Origin: DASUNQ01 sp035536455
GTDB lineage: Bacteria; Acidobacteriota; Thermoanaerobaculia; Multivoradales; UBA5704
Assembly: GCA_035536455.1 (NCBI GenBank)
Contig: DATLOC010000040.1
Coordinates: 1 to 64,000, forward strand
Direction: 5' to 3'
Length of the DNA: 64,000 nt
Shown here piece after piece: positions 60,048-64,000 of the stretch (its first letter is position 1; each line of letters begins with the position of its first letter). The position numbers were made by a program, and so were the translations under genes. A model generated the notes under the pieces. That model worked only from the letters and a program-made list of their open reading frames with translations. It ran no database searches and was not told the origin of the DNA.

Positions 60048-60283
60048 CAGCTCGCTCCTTTCGCAGCGTACAACAACCAGCTAGCCACGCCGAAAAGCAA
60101 CACCCAGAGTGCGAGGCCCACCAGGGCGAGCCGCGAATCGAAGGCGCCTGCGCCGAAGAACTGCGCTACCACTAGGCCGCCCAGGACCAAGTTGCCCGTG
60201 TCCATGAGCTTCTCGGCCAGCGGCGGCCCCAGTCTCGCGAACCTGCCGCGGCGGCCTCTCTTCTCACCCGATCTTCTCTCCAT
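60047..60283 (-). CDS. Small two-helix membrane protein
   Basis: 78 residues: a basic N-terminus (MERRSGEKRGRRGRFARLG) and two membrane helices (about 30-47 and 52-73). The ATG lies 20 bases inside the 3' end of the 3-hydroxyacyl-CoA dehydrogenase gene; a later ATG (60205) is an alternative start. It is coupled to the 40-residue membrane protein by a 4-base overlap. Function unknown. Confidence 0.55.
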   Translation of the reverse strand: MERRSGEKRGRRGRFARLGPPLAEKLMDTGNLVLGGLVVAQFFGAGAFDSRLALVGLALWVLLFGVASWLLYAAKGAS

Positions 60284-61142
60284 GCTCGTTGTAGACGTAA
60301 ACGCCGCGTCCAACTTTGCGTCCCAGCCGCCCGGCGCGGACGTGCTGGACGAGGAGGTTGCTCGGGCGGTAGGCCTCGCCGAGGGTCTTGTGCAGGAACT
60401 CGAGGATCGAAAGCCGCACGTCGAGGCCGACCAGGTCCACCATCTCGAACGGACCCATCGGGTGGTTGAGGCCGAGCTTGAGCGCCTTGTCGATGTCCTC
60501 GGCGCTCGCCACGCCCTCTTGCAGCATGCGGAAGGCCTCGTTGCCGATGAGAGCGTTGATGCGCGAGGTCACGAACCCGGGCGCCTCGTTGACCAGCACC
60601 ACCTCCTTGCCCATCCGCTCGCCGACTTCGCGCAGCGCGGCGAGCGTCGCCTCCGAGGTCTGGAGGCCGCGCACCAGCTCGATCAGCCGCATCAGGTGCA
60701 CCGGGTTGAAGAAGTGCATGCCGGCGAAGCGCTCGGGGCGGCCGGAGGCGGCGGCCATCTCGGTGACCGACAAAGCCGACGTGTTGGTGGCGAAGAGCGC
60801 CTCCGCCGGCGCGTGCCGCGCCACCTCGCGGAAGGTCTCGACCTTGAGCGCGATGTCCTCGGGGATCGCCTCGATGACCAGGTCCGCGCCGGTCACGGCG
60901 GCGCCGAGGTCGGTGTGGGTCGAGATCGCCCCCTTCGCCCGCTCGGCGACGTCGGCGGCGAGCTTCTTCAGCTCCACGCCCTTCGCCAGGTTCTTCTCGA
61001 TCGAAGCCCGCGCCTTCTCCAGGACGGGCTCGGCGACGTCGAAGAGGCGCGTCCCGTACCCCGCCACGGCCGCCACGTGCGCGATGCCGCGCCCCATGGT
61101 GCCGGCCCCCAGCACCGCGACGGTGCGGATCTCCGGGTTCAT
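60264..61142 (-). CDS. 3-hydroxyacyl-CoA dehydrogenase (3-hydroxybutyryl-CoA dehydrogenase-like)
   Basis: A 292-residue NAD-dependent enzyme oxidising (S)-3-hydroxyacyl-CoA in fatty acid or butanoate metabolism. NAD motif GAGTMGRGIAHVAAVAGY; catalytic region ATNTSALSVTEMA, GMHFFNPVHLMRLIELV (catalytic His) and APGFVTSRINALIGNEAFRM; C-terminal domain LGLNHPMGPFEMVDLVGLD. Length fits the Hbd/PaaH type without a hydratase domain. It starts 8 bases after the ferritin-like gene stop. Confidence 0.94.
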   Translation of the reverse strand: MNPEIRTVAVLGAGTMGRGIAHVAAVAGYGTRLFDVAEPVLEKARASIEKNLAKGVELKKLAADVAERAKGAISTHTDLGAAVTGADLVIEAIPEDIALKVETFREVARHAPAEALFATNTSALSVTEMAAASGRPERFAGMHFFNPVHLMRLIELVRGLQTSEATLAALREVGERMGKEVVLVNEAPGFVTSRINALIGNEAFRMLQEGVASAEDIDKALKLGLNHPMGPFEMVDLVGLDVRLSILEFLHKTLGEAYRPSNLLVQHVRAGRLGRKVGRGVYVYNEHGEKIG

Positions 61143-61150
61143 CTCGTCGT

Positions 61151-61810
61151 CTAGGAGACCGGCAGGTTGTGCAGGCCGGTGGCCTTGGCCGAGAGGTTGC
61201 GCAGCTCGTCGGCGATCGCCAGGGTGTTGCGCACCGCCGCGGCCGCCAGCTCCTGCAGCTCGGGGGTGGTGGCGTACTTCTCGACGATCTCGCGGCCGAG
61301 CAGGTGGTGGTGGTACTCCTCGGGCTGGATCACCTCGTCGTAGAGGCGCGCCGTCTCGCGGTCGCCGACCGACTCGCAGAAGCGGACGAACTGCTGGTTG
61401 CGGACGTGGGCGATCGCCTCGCTGGCGAAGGGGCCGGCGGCGATCCGCTCGACCGTGGTGCGCAGGCCGCGCTGGTACTGGTAGAGCGGGCTGTGGCCAT
61501 CGGCCAGCGGGTCGAAGCCGGCGAGGTGCTCGCCCAGCTCGGCCAGGCGCTGGCTGATCAGGCCGTAGTGGCGCATCTCGTCGCCGCACTGCTGCGCCAG
61601 CACCACCTTGGCGTCCAGCTCGGCGGTCGAGGGGAGCCAGAAGGCGGCCAGCTCGCTCGCCTCGAGCTCGCTCTTGAGCGCCAGCTTGAGGAGCGTCACG
61701 ACGTCGATCGGGCCGCCCGACTCCGACTCCAGCGCCTCGGTCTCGCCGAGCCGCGCGAAGAGCGTCTGCATCTCCCCGACCAGGCTGGTGACGAACTCCT
61801 TGCCGTCCAC
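61151..61810 (-). CDS. Ferritin-like di-iron protein
   Basis: A 219-residue four-helix bundle with a full set of carboxylate/His ligands: a Glu in LALKSELEASELAAFWL, E-x-x-H in QQCGDEMRHYGLI, a Glu in FVRFCESVG and E-x-x-H in QPEEYHHHLLG. It looks more like oxygenase-type or rubrerythrin-type bundles than storage ferritin. Starts at GTG, 6 nt after a TAGGCT box. Being directly upstream of a 3-hydroxyacyl-CoA dehydrogenase it might act on an acyl-CoA (PaaA-like), but this is speculation. Confidence 0.75.
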   Translation of the reverse strand: MDGKEFVTSLVGEMQTLFARLGETEALESESGGPIDVVTLLKLALKSELEASELAAFWLPSTAELDAKVVLAQQCGDEMRHYGLISQRLAELGEHLAGFDPLADGHSPLYQYQRGLRTTVERIAAGPFASEAIAHVRNQQFVRFCESVGDRETARLYDEVIQPEEYHHHLLGREIVEKYATTPELQELAAAAVRNTLAIADELRNLSAKATGLHNLPVS

Positions 61811-61816
61811 GGGGCG

Positions 61817-61822
61817 AGCCTA
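61817..61822 (-). promoter_or_regulatory. TAGGCT -10 box, leaderless start of the ferritin-like gene
   Basis: On the minus strand TAGGCT is followed by 6 bases and the GTG start codon, with no ribosome binding site. The box lies within the last codons of the upstream cyclase gene, so the ferritin-like operon has its own promoter. Confidence 0.42.
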
Positions 61823-62440
61823 CTCCAAACTCCGCAGCACCGCCCGCACCGGCGAGGCGTCCATGCCGGCGAGCTTGAGCGGCAGGGCGATCAGCTCGTA
61901 GACCCCCTCGGGCACGCCGTCGAGCACCAGCCCCTCGAGGATGGCGACGCCGCCGCGCACCAGGGCGTGGTGTGCTGGCAGCTCGGCGCTGCCGAAGGGG
62001 TCGACCGACGGGGTGTCGAGACCGACCAGGAGCACGCCGCGCTCGGCGAGGAGCGCCGCCAGCTCCGGCGAGAGGGCGGTGAAGCGCTCGGGGAAGGCGC
62101 GGCGGTCGCGCACGCTGTCTGTGCGTAGGAGCAGGCGGCCGGGGACGGCGAGGTCGATTCCCGCGAGGTGCCGCGGCTCGACCAGCGGCGGCGCCGGCAC
62201 CTTGACCACCCGGCAGGCGCCGAGGAAGGGCTCGAGCGGCAGCGCGTCGATCGCCGCGCCGCCCGCCGCGACGTGGCAGGGCGCGTCCACGTGCGCGCCG
62301 AGGTGCAGCGTCGTCGTCACCGTCGCGACGCTCGCCGGATTGCCGGCCGCGAGCGAGGCGGCCGGCCGCGCCGAGAAGGGCTCGTCGCCCGGCCACACCG
62401 GCGTCTCCGGGCGGACGGTGGGGGAGATGTCATAGAGCAC
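61820..62440 (-). CDS. Cyclase-family metal hydrolase (arylformamidase / KynB-like)
   Basis: 206 residues. The N-terminus LYDISPTVRPETPVWPGDEPF and the zinc-ligand motif HLGAHVDAPCHVAAGG identify the cyclase/kynurenine-formamidase family; VGLDTPSVDPFGSAELPAHHALV and ELIALPLKLAGMDASPVRAVL complete it. Bacterial KynB hydrolyses N-formylkynurenine in tryptophan breakdown. No kynurenine genes are adjacent, so the substrate is unproven. GTG at 62440 is preferred over the ATG eight codons upstream because a CAGGAGG site lies about 6 bases before the GTG. Confidence 0.87.
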   Translation of the reverse strand: MLYDISPTVRPETPVWPGDEPFSARPAASLAAGNPASVATVTTTLHLGAHVDAPCHVAAGGAAIDALPLEPFLGACRVVKVPAPPLVEPRHLAGIDLAVPGRLLLRTDSVRDRRAFPERFTALSPELAALLAERGVLLVGLDTPSVDPFGSAELPAHHALVRGGVAILEGLVLDGVPEGVYELIALPLKLAGMDASPVRAVLRSLE

Positions 62441-62493
62441 GAGGGGGCCTCCTGCGCGGATCATAGGCGCGGGGGTTGCACTGTGACGCCGTC

Positions 62494-64000
62494 GTGGCCT
62501 CCTACCCGCCGATCGGCGACTACGCCCTGCTGGGCGACTGCCGCAGCGCCGCCCTGGTCTCGCGCGGCGGGTCGCTCGACTGGCTCTGCCTGCCGCGCTT
62601 CGACGGGCCGTCGGTCTTCGGCGCCCTCCTCGACGCCGAGCGCGGCGGGCGCTTCGCGATCGGCCCGGCGGCGGAGGCGCCGTCCCGCCGCCGCTACCTC
62701 CCGAACAGCAACGTGCTCGAGACCACCTTCGAGGGCGCCGGCGGCGTCCTCCGCCTGACCGACGCGATGACCGTCGGCGCCGAGGAGGACAAGCGGCGCG
62801 AGCTCCTGCCCGAGCACGAGGTGCTGCGCGCCGTCGAGTGCCTGGAGGGGGAGGTGGAGGTCGCGGTGGTCTTCGACCCGCGCCCCGACTACGGGCGGCG
62901 CGTGCCGGAGATCCGCGCCGGCCGGCCGGGCGACTTCTACGTCGGCGACGCGCGCGACGTCCTCGTGCTGCGGAGCGAGATCGACCTCGCCCCCGACCCC
63001 GGGCGCCCGGGCCTCTACGGCCGCGCGCGCCTCCGCGCCGGCGAGCGGCGCCTCCTCTCGCTCGCCGCCGACCGCGGCGACCCGGCGGTCCTGCCGCCGC
63101 TCGGCGACGCCGCCCTGGCGCGCCTCGACCGCACCCGCCGCTGGTGGGAGGCGTGGGCCGGGCGCTGCCGCTACGAAGGGCCGCAGGCGGCGGCGGTGGT
63201 GCGCAGCGCGCTCGCCCTGCGGCTGCTCCTCTACGCCCCCTCGGGGGCCTTCGTCGCCGCGCCCACCACCTCGCTCCCCGAGTCGCCGGGGGGCATCCGC
63301 AACTGGGACTACCGCTACTGCTGGCTGCGCGACGCCTCGTGGACGCTCGAGGCGCTCCTCGACCTGGGGTACGAGAAGGAGGCCACCGCCTTCTTCTCCT
63401 GGCTCCTCCACGCCACCCACCGCCACCGCCGCGCGCTGCGCGTCGTCTACGACCTGCACGGCGAGGAGACGCCGGACGAGCGCGAGCTGGCGCACCTCGC
63501 GGGCTACGGCGGGGCGCGGCCGGTGCGGGTGGGCAACGGCGCCAAGGACCAGCTGCAGCTCGATATCTTCGGCGAGGTGATGGACACGGCCTACCAGTTC
63601 GTCGCCCGCGGCGGCACGCTCGACGGCGCCCAGGGGCGGCTCCTCGCCGCGGTTGGGGAGGCGGTCTGCCGCACCTGGCGCGAGCCCGACCAGGGCCTCT
63701 GGGAGCAGCGGGCCGGCGCCCGCCACCACACCTTATCGAAGGCGATGTGCTGGGTGGCGCTCGACCGGCTGGTCGAGCTCGCCGAGCGCGGGTTGGTGCG
63801 CCTGCCGGCCGCGGGCTTCCGGCGCGAGCGCGACGCGATCCGTGCAGAGATCGAGAGCCGCGGCTGGAACGAGCGGCTCGGCAGCTACGTCGACGAGCTG
63901 GACGGCGAGGAGCTGGACGCTTCACTCCTCCTCCTCGGCGTCTACGGCTTCGAGGAGGCCGGCTCGCCGCGCATGCGGGCGACGCTGGCGCGGGTCGAGG
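62494..64000 (+). CDS. Glycoside hydrolase family 15 (glucoamylase / trehalase-like), 3' end beyond window
   Basis: The frame is open to the window edge (502 residues seen of roughly 600). It begins with the GH15 bacterial N-terminal domain (PPIGDYALLGDCRSAALVSRGGSLDWLCLPRFDGPSVFGALLD), followed by the (alpha/alpha)6 barrel: SLPESPGGIRNWDYRYCWLRDASWTLEALL, NGAKDQLQLDIFGEVMDTAY, and the general-acid Glu in GLWEQRAGARHHTLSKAMCWVALDRL. No signal peptide, so it probably acts on cytosolic maltodextrin or trehalose. Start is GTG or a TTG six codons earlier. The C-terminal general base lies outside the window. Confidence 0.93.
   Translation, partial: MASYPPIGDYALLGDCRSAALVSRGGSLDWLCLPRFDGPSVFGALLDAERGGRFAIGPAAEAPSRRRYLPNSNVLETTFEGAGGVLRLTDAMTVGAEEDKRRELLPEHEVLRAVECLEGEVEVAVVFDPRPDYGRRVPEIRAGRPGDFYVGDARDVLVLRSEIDLAPDPGRPGLYGRARLRAGERRLLSLAADRGDPAVLPPLGDAALARLDRTRRWWEAWAGRCRYEGPQAAAVVRSALALRLLLYAPSGAFVAAPTTSLPESPGGIRNWDYRYCWLRDASWTLEALLDLGYEKEATAFFSWLLHATHRHRRALRVVYDLHGEETPDERELAHLAGYGGARPVRVGNGAKDQLQLDIFGEVMDTAYQFVARGGTLDGAQGRLLAAVGEAVCRTWREPDQGLWEQRAGARHHTLSKAMCWVALDRLVELAERGLVRLPAAGFRRERDAIRAEIESRGWNERLGSYVDELDGEELDASLLLLGVYGFEEAGSPRMRATLARVE

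Overview
The window is GC-rich DNA (roughly 70 percent by eye) densely packed with protein genes on both strands. I found no rRNA, tRNA, CRISPR array or insertion sequence. The gene content suggests a free-living, aerobic Gram-negative heterotroph, most likely an acidobacterium (Thermoanaerobaculia-like). It includes lipoproteins and an outer-membrane protein, DUF1684, M61 and S9 peptidases, a 7TM-GAF-Ser/Thr kinase, an Lhr helicase, EgtD and paired APC amino acid transporters. The phylum is inference. No marker gene in the window proves it.

Layout. 1-3.8 kb: end of succinyl-CoA synthetase (sucCD), an S51-like peptidase, ndk and a Fe-S uracil-DNA glycosylase. 3.7-4.1 kb: two short antitoxin-like genes without toxins. 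4.1-7.7 kb: a BlaI / M56 peptidase / serine-hydrolase regulon with two matching operators. 7.8-8.1 kb: an array of eleven 21-bp hairpin repeats. 8.1-11.4 kb: egtD translationally coupled to an OpuC-type ABC importer. 11.5-18.9 kb: DinB, an outer-membrane protein, a hydrolase-OsmC fusion, udk, a PTPS-III-type pterin enzyme, lipoproteins and a methyltransferase. 18.9-26.8 kb: a membrane Ser/Thr kinase, a small protein ending in a CPWC motif, a redoxin, a cysteine-less DsbD-like protein, fpg and a nitrilase. 26.9-30.5 kb: a secreted tyrosinase-like plus von Willebrand A fusion. 30.5-34.9 kb: the Lhr helicase. 35-42.5 kb: DCC protein, DUF1684, two APC transporters, and an NSS transporter with its MetS-like subunit. 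42.5-46 kb: exonuclease, SprT-like peptidase, gamma-glutamyltransferase. 46-49.2 kb: PLP decarboxylase, MbtH, type II thioesterase and Sfp-type PPTase, an NRPS accessory set without an NRPS. 49-56 kb: M61 peptidase, an aminotransferase cut off beside a vapBC module, and an ABC-2 exporter. 56-64 kb: small secreted proteins, S9 peptidase, SDR, 3-hydroxyacyl-CoA dehydrogenase with a ferritin-like partner, a cyclase-family hydrolase, and a GH15 glucoamylase that runs off the end.

Two themes cut across the region. Operons are tightly coupled by 4-base stop/start overlaps (ATGA, GTGA, TTGA and one CTGA). Many first genes have no Shine-Dalgarno; instead a TANNNT box lies 6-8 nt before the start codon, which looks like widespread leaderless transcription. 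Two related promoters add a perfect TTGACA box 17 nt upstream. The blaI promoter follows the same pattern, with its -10 box inside the repressor operator. Several proteins are family members that have lost or swapped key residues: S51 Ser to Cys, hydrolase Ser to Gly, PTPS Cys to Glu type, DsbD membrane cysteines lost, and SDR Tyr/Lys lost.
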